Notes: generated from the sequence alone by a model not told the origin. Counted from the first letter of the stretch, positions 46,755-58,397 are shown. The stretch: DNA of 64,000 nucleotides from Telopea speciosissima (GCF_018873765.1 NC_057925.1:49240010-49304009), one strand, 5' to 3'. A program made the numbers and translations.

Positions 46755-47039
46755 GATGTAAATGGATAATTGAAAATTCAAATCCGATCTGCATATGTAT
46801 CCGATATCCTTTTAGGGACATCCGTATTCGTTTAGAGATATCTAGAAAAAAATCTGAATACTCCGATAAAAATCCATCCTGAAAAAAATCCAAATACTTA
46901 AAAATAAAAAATCAAATAAATAATGATCTTAAGGGTTTTTGAAGAATCAACAGGTTCTAGACTATGAGGAAAAGAGAATCATGATCTAAGAGATGGACTG
47001 AGAGTAAATTGTATCTGCTAGGGGGAGGAAGGTTCGGGT

Positions 47040-47200
47040 TACACAAGGTAGAGATGTAAACGGATGGTCAAAAATCCGAATTTGATCTGATTCTGAATCC
47101 GTTTAGAGGTATCCGTATTCGGCCAGGGAATATTCGGATACGATTACATCCAATTTGTATCCGAGCCGAATCCGATCCGTTTACATCCCTACGTTTCTTA
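47040..47200. repeat. Palindromic GGATATTCGGATACG/CGTTTACATCCCT repeat
   Basis: GTAGAGATGTAAACGGATGG at the left and ATCCGTTTACATCCCTACG at the right are inverted arms; the interior holds CCGAATC/GATTCGG words. A related scrap lies at 46755-46890 (GATGTAAATGGATAA, GATATCCTTTTAGGG). Likely another small hAT-like element. Confidence 0.5.
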
Positions 47201-47724
47201 GACTTAACTCCAGTTTCCTTTTTTTTTTTTTTTCTATTTTTCTTTTTTCCTTTTTCCCTCTTTTTTTAGGAATCCATAAAACGTGATTGAGTTCAAATCA
47301 TAGTTGGAAAACTGAATTTTGACTGACGAGTCGCCCGAGTCAAGTCAAAATTTTCGAAAATCTATTCAAAAGTCGTGTAGAGTAGGTCAAGGTAAAAAAT
47401 GACGAGACTCCGTCATAAATTGTCCAAGTCAAATAAGACTCAATATTTTTACCTGATCCATAACAAACTCAACGAGTTTAGTCATTTTCAAACAACCATA
47501 AAGTCAGTTCACTTAGAATTGAATTGAGTAAAATAATAAATCCGCATTTTAAAATAGTAAAAGCTCTTGCTTGCTCATGTGAACTCCTCACTGCTGGTGA
47601 CTTTAGAAAGCAAACCATATATGAGGTTAGTTAAGGAGATTAATGGTGAAAGGGGGTGGTGGGCTTTGCTTAAAGATTCACTAGTTGCTGGCTTTGTTGG
47701 GAGTTGGGACTGTAAACTGGGATT

Positions 47725-48005
47725 AGTTACGAGACGTACCCATATCATATCAATATCAATATGATACAATGCACGATATATCGTTATGATTATCACGCCA
47801 TATCGTGGGATCATGATATAGTGCGATCTGATTGCGATATCAATTTTTTTGCCAACCATTATTTTCTTCCCCTTCGTGCAAACGAATCCCTTTTCAATAC
47901 TGACTCATTATTGATTCGATATGAGACTAACCCATATCATATCAATATCAATATGATACCATACATGATATATTGCTACAATGATCACACCATATCGCAA
48001 ATCAA
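47725..48005. repeat. Dispersed repeat, copy 2 (ATATCGATATC-rich)
   Basis: Counterpart of 31800-32070 in the same orientation: ACGAGACGTACCCATATCA, GATATCAATTTTTTTGCC, CTTCCCCTTCGTGCAAACG, ACTCATTATTGATTCGATA, GAGACTAACCCATATCATAT. Confidence 0.65.
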
Positions 48006-48119
48006 ACTCCTGCTCTATATCTATGTTATAGATATAATTCACCACCTCCAAGCAATCAGATCTGATTTTTGAAGCTATTGCACCCCTTGTCTAGCGCAAA
48101 TTGAACTCCTGCTCTATAT

Positions 48120-48489
48120 TTTTGTTATGCAAGATATAGGCATATGCTTATTGATGTACATCAGGCAGGAACTCAAACCGTTGAGGTATCAGTGAAAGGA
48201 TGGATACCCGTAATGTATTATATGCTTCCCTGAAAGAGTTGAAAACATTTACTTCAGTTATGGCCATTGTTTTAGTAATCGGTATCGGTGTCATTTATTG
48301 GTCTGCATCAGTCTAAATTGGTAAGGTTTACCCTTGTTTTCTTCAAAAAATTAGATATTCCCTTTTTTTTTTATTACATTTTTACCTTAGTCTACCAATT
48401 CACCGATTCGCAATCAACCAAGAATCGGTATCAGTCTCCACTGATACCAATACGAATCGGCAGATCTGGCTGATATGGTTAGTGCTTGG
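48120..48489. repeat. 3' flank of ALKBH1 unit 3, left part
   Basis: Homologous to 40960-41240 and 56379-56670, beginning ATGCTTATTGATGTACATCA and ending GATATGGTTAGTGCTTGG. It is separated from its continuation at 50196 by the solo LTR. Confidence 0.75.
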
Positions 48490-50195
48490 TGTTGGCTAAA
48501 CAACGGTCCAGGGATTAAACCATGGTTCCCTAGGGAGACCAAGATATTTATCTTTAGGGTTTTGCACGCCCTGGGTTAGCCCATGGTGTCCCATGGGTGC
48601 CCCATTTTAATTTTAGGGTTTCCCATGGTCGCCCATGGGAACCCTGGTGCATCCCTATTAGGGTTTCTCCTTCCCTATTGCATTCCATAAAATTAATTAT
48701 CACAATAGGGACGGAGAAACTCGTTTCTAGTCCATCACATGGCAAGAGGGATCCATCCCATACTCGAATGCGCAGCGGAAAATAATCGATTCGAGTTTCT
48801 TTCGCATCCCATAAATATTAATAATCAATGAATGAAGGAATTAATAAAGAAGCGCTAACCTGGTGAGCCTCAAGTGTTGCTCCTCCAATAGCAGGTGGTT
48901 CTTCCTCCAATGAGCGCTCCAAGCAAACACCGAACCTCCAATGGTGCTACCAAGGTTCTACACGCCAATCCCAGATGCCCTCAAACTCCTCAGCACAGAT
49001 CTAGGGTTTCACAAACCCTAACTTTCAAACACAGGTGAGAGAAGCAAGAAGAAGAAGAGAGATCACAAGAGGGAGAGAGAAACCAAAAACGCAGGAGAGA
49101 GAGTGTCTGCTCCAAAAACGTGGAGAGCTTCTCTTCTGCGTATTTTTGGTCCCCCATTTATAATAATAGGGTTTAATTAAATCCTAGATAGATTTAATAG
49201 AGCCCTAGTGAGAGTCTGACTCTCTCTCTCTCAGTCTGGCAGTTCTGTTTAAACTCAAAGTGCTACACAGGCGAAGAAGCAGAATCTAATAGGGAAAGTA
49301 TTAATTAGATTCTTTATTTAATTATTAATGAATAATTACAATTAGCACCAAATCCATTAATTAAATAAAGAGCCAATTAAATTAGCAAATTCCAAATAAC
49401 TCCCTATATGATAACAATTTATCATATACAACCCCCCCACTAATCAACACCATCATTATGGAATCTAGGGCATGTACACATGTACTTGCCAAACCCCAAT
49501 CCATAGTACATGTCCATATAAGAGCGTCCGTGCATCCGATCGGGTCCCGCAAAACTCGATAAAACACTTTATTTGAAATAACTATAAATAATGTATCATT
49601 TTATGTAAAATAAATTTTGCAAAACCATTTCCAAAACGGATCGGATCCGCAGTTCGATCCGACCATGCACAGACAATCTCTATCTTGGTGTTCCCCAATC
49701 GGGCAGTGGTAACCGTGTTGGATAACTCCTTCACTCACAAAGTGTTCACGCATTCCCAAAACACCGGCTTTGACTCGCTTGAGTCTCAGTCATTGATGAA
49801 CCAAAGAATGCGATCACACTTTGCAGTGACAGGGTTCCCTCAAGTACAGGGTGTCGGTGACACATGTCTATCCCTTCCTACATCTGGCAGTAATACATGA
49901 GGGAATCGACAAAGTAGATTCTTCGCCAATGCACACATCAAACATGTGAGCACTCGCATTCGTACCCTGACATCACATGTCTAGGCATACCCAATGCGAC
50001 GACCATATGATAAGGGTGCCCCGCCCAAACCCTAGTCGTGACTACCATTTTAAGTATAACTTACGAACACATAATGCTCAAAAAGTTTATATCGCATGTG
50101 ACAATATTAAACTAAAATGTATAAATGTTCAATACAAAGGTGAACCGGGTTGAACCGGACCGAACCGGGTTTGATGGACACACACTTGTCCAACA
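48490..50195 (-). mobile_element. 1706 bp solo LTR with CTTGG target duplication
   Basis: Begins TGTTGGCTAAAC and ends GTCCAACA, with CTTGG on both sides (48485-48489 and 50196-50200). The empty site is seen in unit 2 near 41230-41270. Read on the minus strand the LTR starts TGTTGGACAAGTGTGTGTCC. No internal domain, primer site or second LTR, so it is a solo LTR left by recombination. It contains TCTCTCTCTCTC and GTCTAGGCATACCCAATGCG blocks and shares its first ~245 bp with 13484-13727. Confidence 0.8.
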
Positions 50196-50496
50196 CTTGG
50201 TGTACCACCATTTGATTATCAAGTAATTCTGTATTCCTACTTATCAAAATATTATAGCAAAACAATTGCTAGCTATGCTAATATAGGTAGTGTATTAGAT
50301 CATTCTATGTCCATTAACTCTTGGTGTCTAATGTTTCAGAATGAGAAAACATGCCATAATCACTTATCATCCAAACAGAACTATAAGCTTTTGATAAGCT
50401 ATTATAAAATGAAAGTTCAAAAAACTACCTCATAAGCATCACAAGAAAAGGAGTTCACTCCATTGAAATAGAAAGCTGGTGGAGATCAGGAAGTTG

Positions 50497-53328
50497 CTAG
50501 AACTCTCTAAACGTCAAATTAATACGTCCAGGACGAAGGTTTGCTTCTTCAACTAGAAAACTTGGAGCTGAGTTTGGCATAATACGTCCCACACCATGAT
50601 ATATAAGCCTAGATTTGCCTCCAAATATTAGAACATCACCAGACTCCAGAGTAACTTTCTCTGCCGTTTCAGTGTTCCTGCTGTCTCCATATAAGAACTC
50701 TGCTGAGTCACCAATGGAGAAAGAGACAACAGGTAACCCACTTCTTAGACTCTCTTGACTTTCATCTTTATCCTGCATCACACACAACAAGGCATCACAA
50801 AATTCTTTCTTTCAAGGAACTTATTTCAGTGAAAATATATATGGAATTTACATTCTCATCAAATATACAACTCAGCTTCTAAGGAGAAAATTTTTAAGCT
50901 GTCTTTAAAGAGACATCAATCTCTCCATTAATTTCTATTCCATTATTGTGATATATAACTAGAGTTACACGGGGTTGGGGGAGGCTTCGTGTAACCAGGG
51001 TTTTCCCTAGGGCCTGAACCGTAAATCTAAGTAGGTTCAAGGATTTCCTCATTAGCCCAAAAAAAAAAGATAGAGAAATCGACAAAATTTGTTTAGATAT
51101 TATCAACAATACTTAGGACTTGGGGTTGGAGTTGGATTAATACCCATTTAAGTCGAGCATTCTATCATGCTATCCTACGCCAATAAGGACACACCAAAAG
51201 GGGTTTAAGATACATAAAATCCTATCATCACCACGATGATTCAATTGCGAGCTGGGGTCAGTTTGGTTCACCATGAAATCTGGAGAGAGTAAAGCCACTT
51301 CAATTCCCAATTTCTTGTTTGGGTTTACAATGCCATGAATCTCTCATATGTATATATTCTCCTCAAAGACAAACAAAAGCAAAAGACAGAATATATATGC
51401 CTTGAAGAATCCCAACTGAAACAGATAAAAGTCTTAAAGAGTAACCAAACAACTTCTAACCCTTGTTGGATAAAAAATCCGGTTGGACCGGTTCTGTCTG
51501 TGTTTGGATTTTCAAACTGATCATGCTTGTTCAACCAGTCAAGTGCTATTGAATCATGTAGCTATGGATATAGTGTAATTGCATATTTAACAGTATTTAT
51601 GAAGCTAAATCAGTTAATTGAAAAAGTGTAACTGAGTAGAGTCGACGAACACTTTACAAATACTAACCTAATATCAACTGTAAATTCCTTCTGATTTAGA
51701 GAAACATTAAACTGAACTTCAATAATACTGGAGCACAACTAGAGCTCTATGTCCTGTGTTTGAAGTTTTTCATCTTGAAGGCGTATTAAAGTTAGAAGTA
51801 TCTCACATAACAGTAGTGTAAACTAAATTAAGCAAGAAGCATGTAGAAAGTAACAGCAAGTACATAATACACACCTGATGGAGACCAAGTTTCCCACTCT
51901 CTGTGTAGAAATTGACAAGGCAGATGTCTGGTGACATAACAGGAAGTATCTCCTCTGCATTCCAAAGTTTCAACTCTTGCTTCAGAAAGGTATGGGAATC
52001 TTGGATTGCATCTTCAACCAAATGCCTGAATTCAATAGGGACACTAGGTGGACATGCACCATCAACCGCCTGTCTAGATTTATATGAACTGGATTGTGGG
52101 TTCCAATCCTTACCAAAGCACATTATCTGCCGACGTAGTTTGATACCATTTTGTAAAACAGGTTGATAGAACCCTCCAGGACCCAGGCCAAGATCCCGAC
52201 ATTTCATTATGATCTTGATCTAGAATCAAAACAATTAGACAAAAATATTATCATACAGCAACAATTAAGAAGAGAGTACATACTAAAGCTAATAAGAGGG
52301 TTGAAGGAGGCAGGGGAACTACCTACCTGATTAGTATGACTGATGTACTTCTTTAAAAGCACCATTCCATCCCTCAAGACAAGTTTTTCACTTTTGTTGT
52401 CTGCTAGCTCCTTCCTTTCCTTTCTGTTTTGTGCAAGTAAAGAAGGGGATCCAATTTTGGTTTGGCAGATATCGAAAGGTTCCAAGGGTAATGCTTCCCT
52501 CTTTGGCAAGGATTCCCCATGTTGAGTACTTGTGTGATTATAATATCTACTACCACCAATAAAACTCCCCTTATCTAGTAGTTGGTTGTTAAGAACTCTA
52601 AATCCCTGTCATACAAGTGAGAGCAGCAGAGGTTTCAGAACCGAAGCAATTCAACAACAACAACGACAATGTAGTAGTATAGAAGAATCTCAATAAGCTT
52701 ATATTGATTTTGTTATGTTATAAAAAAAAAAAGTCACAGTTATATAGCAGAGGATTCTTTCTCTGTTACACAATGTGAGAGGGGTGTGAGGATGAACGAC
52801 TGTAACCCTATTCTCCATTGGTACTATGGACGTCGGCAATCTTACCAAACAACATAAATTATTGTGTTCATTATGTGATTGTTGTTTGCGATTTCTATTC
52901 TTTTCTGCATCGTGTTAGATTTCATTTTCTAAGGTTTCCTCGTAACTCTTCGAAATAATAGTATTCTACATGTATAAATGTATGAAGAAATCAAAATTAA
53001 GCGGAAAGAAGAGAGGGGTTTAAAGACTTACAACAGGTGAAGCTTGAGTAATAGGCTGAAATCCATAATCTACACTGGAACCAATGTATTCCCACCGACC
53101 ACTACCGTGGTTTCTGCCGTGACTCATCGTCATCATCCCACCACGAAAGAAATGAATATGAGGGAAATTTTTTGGGGGAAAGTAGTGTTTCGAGGGGGAA
53201 AAGAAGGGAAGACGGCAAATGGCAGGAGCAGCAGCAGCAGGGGTTGTCGTCGTTGGTGCATGAGAAGGAAAAGGAGAAGGAGGAGAGATACTACGACAGG
53301 AGGGCTGAATAAGGATTTTCATATTCAT
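50497..53328 (-). CDS. ALKBH1: ALKBH1-type 2-oxoglutarate/Fe(II) dioxygenase, intact array copy 3
   Basis: Probable DNA/RNA demethylase of the plant ALKBH1 group (AlkB homologue; oxidative removal of methyl from N6-methyladenine or N1-methyladenine; exact substrate not deducible). Exons on the minus strand: 53328-53032, 52605-52327, 52219-51875, 50772-50497; all GT-AG, phase 0, 398 residues. The N-terminus is Pro/Ser/Thr-rich and may be an organelle or nuclear targeting region. Core: FDICQTKIGSPSLLAQNR, MVLLKKYISHTNQ, GLGPGGFYQP, then the double-stranded beta-helix with iron ligands H-Q-D (across the exon 3/4 junction), GDSAEFLYGD, LESGDVLIFGGKSR, the third ligand in YHGV, and RPGRINLTFR, which binds 2-oxoglutarate. 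Start chosen at the first ATG; a second ATG six bases on (53322) is the one conserved in copy 2. Confidence 0.88.
51400..51565 (-). repeat. LTR fragment of the gag-only retrotransposon family
   Basis: On the minus strand: TAGCACTTGACTGGTTGAAC, AAGCATGATCAGTTTG, CAGAACCGGTCCAACC, TTTTTTATCCAACAAGGG, in the same order as the start of the LTR at 5428. It lies in intron 3 of ALKBH1 copy 3. Only the LTR start is seen. Confidence 0.65.
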
Positions 53329-53359
53329 ACTTGATTTATTTCTCTTCTCTTTCACAACT

Positions 53360-54765
53360 GTGAGAATGGAGTAGCTAGCGTGAACTCGATCGCTAGAATA
53401 AGTACAACCGGTGCCGGTGAGTGAAATGGTAATGGTGGGATTTTAATCCTTTAAAATCTAATAAGGAAGTTGAGAGATGAAAAACAAAAAACTTCTCCGA
53501 TTCTCTAAAAGTGTAGCAGTGCAGTGTAGTTCAGTTCGGAGAAGGAAGAAAGATCGAGATTACTTGGAGGACAAGTATATCATCTTCTACGTTTGTTATA
53601 ATTAAAATCCAAAGCAAAAACCAAAAAAACAAAAAGGATAATTTCTTAAATGCATAAGATAAAAACTGAAATTGCAAGATATGTAGGTTTTGTTTTACAC
53701 CCACTAATTTCTATTTTATAAAAACTTACTTAATCCCTAGAGTTAATTATTGGTGATGCCAATCGTCACCTAAAATTTCAACCCAAAAAAAAAAATTTGT
53801 CACCTAAAAACAAAATAGAAGTGCACTTCCCCAAACACCCCAATCTCATTTTTTTTATCTTTTCAAAACCTCAATTCTTGTTTATGAGCGTTTCTATCTA
53901 AAAAAATAACAGATTTACGTTCACATACGTGAAGTGAATGGCTCATAGTCGTTCATGTACGTGAATATGATCCTGGTTTGAAAATAAGAAGGAAATTAAA
54001 AAAAATTTTAAAAGAAAATAGGACCGATCCAGATCGACGATACAGCCAATCTGGATTGGAATTGGTAGAGACTGATGTTGCTTATTAAAACCGTGGTTTA
54101 GACTCTGTTGCTAGAGTTTTTTTTAATTTTGGGAGGGGAAATAATAATAGGAACTTTGATTTGTAATCGAACAAATGAAAGAAGCGAATGAAAATTAGAT
54201 GGTGAGAACGGATGAATGAGTGACAAATGCCTTGAAGCAAATTAAGATTAGAGGGTGGGTGTGGACTTTTTTTTTTTTTTTTTTTCTTTTTTATCTGTTT
54301 ATTTTGTTTTCTATCCCACAATTAAGGTGCACTTCTCTTTGGCAATGACACCATAGTTTTGTTTTATTTTTGGATTTTCTTTTAAGATAATAGGAGGTTT
54401 GATTTGTACTCCAACAATTAAGTGGCACTTATCGTTATCTTCTCATCCCACTACATCTCAATCTTCAAACTCAATTATCTAGGAGATTAGCCACATCAAC
54501 AGTCTAAAATGATAAATGAGGGTTGGGGCAATTTTGGAAGTTCACTTTTATTTTTTTCTTAGGTTTTTTTTTTGTGGTAAATATTTTTTTCTTAGGTGGC
54601 ATGACTAATAACTAACTATGGGGATTAAATAAATCTTTTTAAAATAGAAACTAGTGGGTGTAAAACAAATTTTAAACATATTTATCTTGTAATTTCAGTT
54701 CTTATCTAGTAGATCTAAGAAATTATCCCAAAAAAAAAAAGTAATCGAAGATTTAGGTTTAATTG
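53360..54765. other. Intergenic sequence upstream of ALKBH1 copy 3
   Basis: No gene found. Poly-T/poly-A tracts at 54265-54285 and 54730-54740. The 53440-53590 segment (GCAGTGTAGTTCAGTTCGG, GATTACTTGGAGGACAAGTA) matches the sequence upstream of copy 2 (45900-45985), so the promoter region was part of the duplicated unit. Confidence 0.5.
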
Positions 54766-54772
54766 CAGCCCT

Positions 54773-54998
54773 TAGATCCTCTCCATCACAGGAGGTGTTG
54801 GCTAGAGAGGCCCTCACTGGGGGATCTATATCACCTCCGGTTTCCTGCCCGGCTCAATTCCCCAGCGCCTCTAACAAGGTGGGGGCGCAATGACCACTCT
54901 ACCCCTACCTTAACACTCTGCCTGGGTGGGGTCCACCCCCCCCCCCCCCTTATTAGAGGCACTGGCGATTGGGCTGGGCAGAAAACTAGAGGAGATAA
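54773..54998. mobile_element. Palindromic MITE, GTGGACCCC family
   Basis: Arms CCTGCCCGGCTCAATTCCCC and inverted CTGCCCAGCCCAATCGCC. Core GGGGTCCACCCCCC with a 14-base C run at about 54936. Orientation is opposite to the 19613 copy. Confidence 0.6.
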
Positions 54999-55004
54999 TT
55001 TCAC

Positions 55005-55143
55005 TCACTGGGAGGAAAATTATCTAAGTCCCTCTACTAGGGGGGGGGCATGTTCGGGAGGGGATAGGATGGTCATTTCCGCCCCCTATAAGAGGGACTT
55101 GGGGAAATGGCCAGGTAGGTAAATGGAGCAGATAGAGATCCTT
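55005..55143. mobile_element. Partial palindromic MITE of the same family
   Basis: CCTCTACTAGGGGGGGGGCA, GGTCATTTCCGCCCCCTA, AGAGGGACTTGGGGAAATGG; resembles the right half of the 19613 copy, with the left arm reduced. Abuts the previous element, suggesting insertion of one beside the other. Confidence 0.55.
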
Positions 55144-55144
55144 C

Positions 55145-57445
55145 ACTGGGAGTTCCCCAACACCAGGTGAGGTCTTCCCATCTGACATGTGTTGGAGAGT
55201 AAGGGTGTCAAAATGGAATCAAAATCGAACCACACGACATAAAAATGATCCAGTTTAGATTTCATAAGGTCTCTTCTTGGTTCGGTTTTGATTTGCACTG
55301 TAAAACCGTGGTCCTAAATCGATAGGAACCGAAAAAACTGAATAGAAACCGATACCTCTCACTCGGATACTAGCCCATGCATTAATTAGATTAATGAATA
55401 AAATAATAATTAAAAACATAAAATAAGTAAAATGTCTTGGGACTAACTATATAATATATATGTTCAGATTAGTTATGTTAAAATTAATTTTCAAAACCCT
55501 ACATGCTAATGGAAGAAATAATTTTTTTATCATGTGAAAGTGGAGAAGGAAAAAAAAAAAAAAAAAAAAAGGGAAAACAATGAATAAAATGGAAAAGAAC
55601 AGGTGAAAATGAGATATTTTTTATCACATAGGTGTGGGAAATTGGATGAGTAGGGGAGATCGGGAGAGAATTGGGAAACACGGAAATATATAGAGTTTGA
55701 AAAATTGGTTGTCTTCAATCTTCATTACTACTTTTCAAAACCGGCACTACAAACTGCATGTAAATCAGTTGCGAATCAGATAACAAAAACCATAGTTGTT
55801 GTATGTTTTAGATATTGTAAAATCTGTTTGATTAAAGACCAATAAACATCAGTTTGGGAGGGCATACGTTAGCAAACACAGTTAACCGCGAAGGCTACAT
55901 TGGGTCTGTTAAATGGTCACATATCATAAGGCCCCATTGATGAAATGGTAAAGGGTGGGATTTTGCAAGATGGCCCCCCCTGGGTCCAAGTCCTTTGTAG
56001 TGGTTGCCTTAGGGTTTAGAGCCAGTTTATATTCAGACATGCCGGCTCTTTGTAGGAGGTCCCATATGTAACATAATTGAGATATTGGGCCGATAAGGAC
56101 CTATACGAGCAGATACCAGGCCAATTCTTAGAATCATGATACTTGTCGACACTGGGCCAATCCAGGGTCTGATCCTAAAAAGTGACATTTCCAAGCCTTG
56201 CAAGCCGATCCAAACCAATACAGACTGATTTGGATGAATCAATACCGATTACCAGCAAGAAACTAAAAGAGTTACCAAATATTCTATGATACACCATTCC
56301 CAATGTGGAATTTTTCTTTGATAATGTCCTGGCCATTTCAATGATTGAATGAATAGGAAATAACATGAAATTTGGATAATTCTATGCTTATTGATGTACA
56401 TCAGGCAGGACTCAAATTGTGGAGGTATCAGGGTGAAAGGGTGGACACGCTAATGTGTTCCCCTGAAAGAGTTGAAAACATTGCCAGGGTTTTAGTAATC
56501 GGTATCGATATCATTATCAGTCTGAATTGGTTAGATTTATCTTTCTTTGCTTCAAAAAATTAGATTTTTTTTTTACATTTTTTCCTTGTCAGTACCAATT
56601 CACCAATACGCAATCAATCAGGAATCCATATCAATCTCCACTAATACCAATACAAATCAGCAAATTGGTCAACCTATAATTCCTCGCTATGCTGCTTTGA
56701 TGGACGAACTGATCCAACCTCCTGATGGTGTAGTAAATGTGATCATGTCAGTCTGACCCAAAAAAGAAAATGAAATCATGTGATCATTCTGTCAGCTCAG
56801 ATGCCCCATAAGTTTGAGACCAGCCATGTGGGCAGCAGATCTGAACTCGTGCCAAACTGGTCTCACCCTAGAACTTGTTGAAAGAGACAATTAATTACTA
56901 AATTAAAACTCTGGTGTAATCAAAACAAAACAAAACAAAAACAATCTTTGTTATGCACTCTCGCCTTTTCTCTTCATTCTGTGTGTAATTAATTGGTGCT
57001 TTGTTATCTGATCTTAGCTCTAGAAAATCTTACGAAAACTTATTAAATTTCAACTACCATATTTACTGTGAACCAAAATGAGCAAGACCAACTTTTTTTG
57101 TCCCTCATTTCTTGAGCTTAATATTTAAGGGAAACTGGGAAAAGAGAGAGAGAAACCCATTTGAGAAGGATAGAGTCAGTCTCAATTAATTTAAGGCTGA
57201 TGAATAGAATCCATTTAGGGAAAACTGAAGCTTTCCTCATAATGGGCTCTGCACTCACCAGTCAACCCATTATTGGAAGGTTAATTAATGGCACCTACAA
57301 GAAGCAGAATTTTTATCCTCTCTCTCTCTCTCTCTCTCAAATATCAAGAATTCGGATCAGAGGAGTTACTGCGGACATACATACGGTGGGTAGTTTTGTA
57401 AAAGAAAACTAAAAAAATAATAATACTGTAATTTTCCCTAAAAAA
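55145..57445. other. Intergenic repeats, no gene
   Basis: Starts with a GGGTGTCAA-type hAT end (TAAGGGTGTCAAAATGG at 55200) whose other terminus was not found. At 56379-56670 there is a third copy of the ALKBH1-unit 3' flank (ATGCTTATTGATGTACATCA, AAGAGTTGAAAACATT, AGTAATCGGTATCG, ATCTCCACTAATACCAATAC). The remainder is AT-rich with a TC microsatellite at 57318-57338. Nothing coding was recognised. Confidence 0.5.
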
Positions 57446-57450
57446 ATTTA

Positions 57451-58292
57451 GAGCAAATTATATTTACCCCTCGTGCGAGAACCAATTATAGAACACCCCC
57501 CATTGTTTGAACATTTATATGGACCTCCCCTGGACTATTGTGGGGCTTACAAGTACACTATGTCCCTAGATACCGTTAATTGGAGCTAAACATTCATAAA
57601 TGGCCATATTACCTTTCAATAATATATATTAACCCTCTTACCCTTATGTTACATAACCCAAACCCATCTCATTAATCATCGTTCCAACCTCATCTTCCTC
57701 CATCTATCATCTCTTTTTTTGTCGGCGATCTACAAACCTCTACTGTCCTATCCAGCGATCTGCAAACCTCCACTATCCTCTCCGGTGATCGGTGAACCTC
57801 CATTGTCCTCTCTGGCGATCTTCGAGAATGGAGAGTTTGCTTAGCTACCATACTGCCACATTAATAGTAGTTTCTAACCCGATAGCAAGTTCAACAACCA
57901 TTTCCACTACTGCATCGATCTCCGCCTTCGCCGCACTGAAAGCCTTCAGATCCCTGACAAAGTTACCTTGGGCATCAAGGGCAGCCTGTTTGTTAGCCAT
58001 AGCTCTCTATAGGGTTTCTTCAAAAGTGTCCATGGCCACGACTCGCGTGTCCCATCCACCATAGTGAATTACAGTGCATTGTGAATGGGAGATGATATAA
58101 TTAGGGTAAAAATGGTATTAAAATTTTATCATTTTAATTCATAATATAATAAGAATAAATATGTCTTTTACATTTTAAAACTAATACCTCTCTAACACCG
58201 TCAGCCTTCATGGGTACAAATGTAATTATTCAAACAATTGGGGGGGTGTTCTATAATTGATTCAAACACAAGGGAATGCATGTAATTTGCTC
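57451..58292. mobile_element. Pack-MULE-like element carrying a GlyRS gene fragment
   Basis: 842 bp. Long imperfect terminal inverted repeats: left GAGCAAATTATATTTACCCC, right inverted GAGCAAATTACATGCATTCC, both continuing through CAATTATAGAACACCCCCC and TTGTTTGAA. Flanked by AAAAATTTA (57442-57450) and AAAATTTTA (58293-58301), a 9 bp duplication with one mismatch, the size used by Mutator-like elements. The interior has no transposase but encodes the start of a glycyl-tRNA synthetase on the minus strand. Confidence 0.8.
57865..58033 (-). pseudogene. Captured N-terminus of glycyl-tRNA synthetase (WHEP domain)
   Basis: Begins at an ATG and reads MDTFEETL, stop, RAMANKQAALDAQGNFVRDL, then KAFSAAKAEIDAVVEMV. 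This matches the pattern of the WHEP-TRS domain at the start of plant cytosolic/mitochondrial GlyRS: a K-Q-x-x-x-x-A-Q-G-N-x-V-R-x-L-K-A-x-x-A-A-K-x-E-I-D-A-x-V-E helix-turn-helix. The in-frame TAG at codon 9 (58009-58007), and loss of the catalytic domain, make it a pseudogene fragment carried by the surrounding Mutator-like element. The parental gene is not in this window. Confidence 0.75.
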
Positions 58293-58397
58293 AAAATTTT
58301 ATCTTCCTTCGTTGAAGGGTTGAACTTTACCCGGCAACCCCTGATAAGTAGCAGAGGAAGGAAGGAAAGGAGAACAAAAGCAACCAAAAATTAAGCC

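Noticed and set aside
54763..55122. 120-codon plus-strand frame
   Set aside because: Entirely covered by two palindromic MITE copies; composition explains the openness.
55918..56000. Possible tRNA-like sequence
   Set aside because: No consistent cloverleaf or A/B box promoter could be found; no tRNA genes were recognised anywhere in the window.
57792..58064. 90-codon plus-strand frame across the Mutator-like element
   Set aside because: It is the antisense of the GlyRS WHEP fragment, which explains the biased composition.
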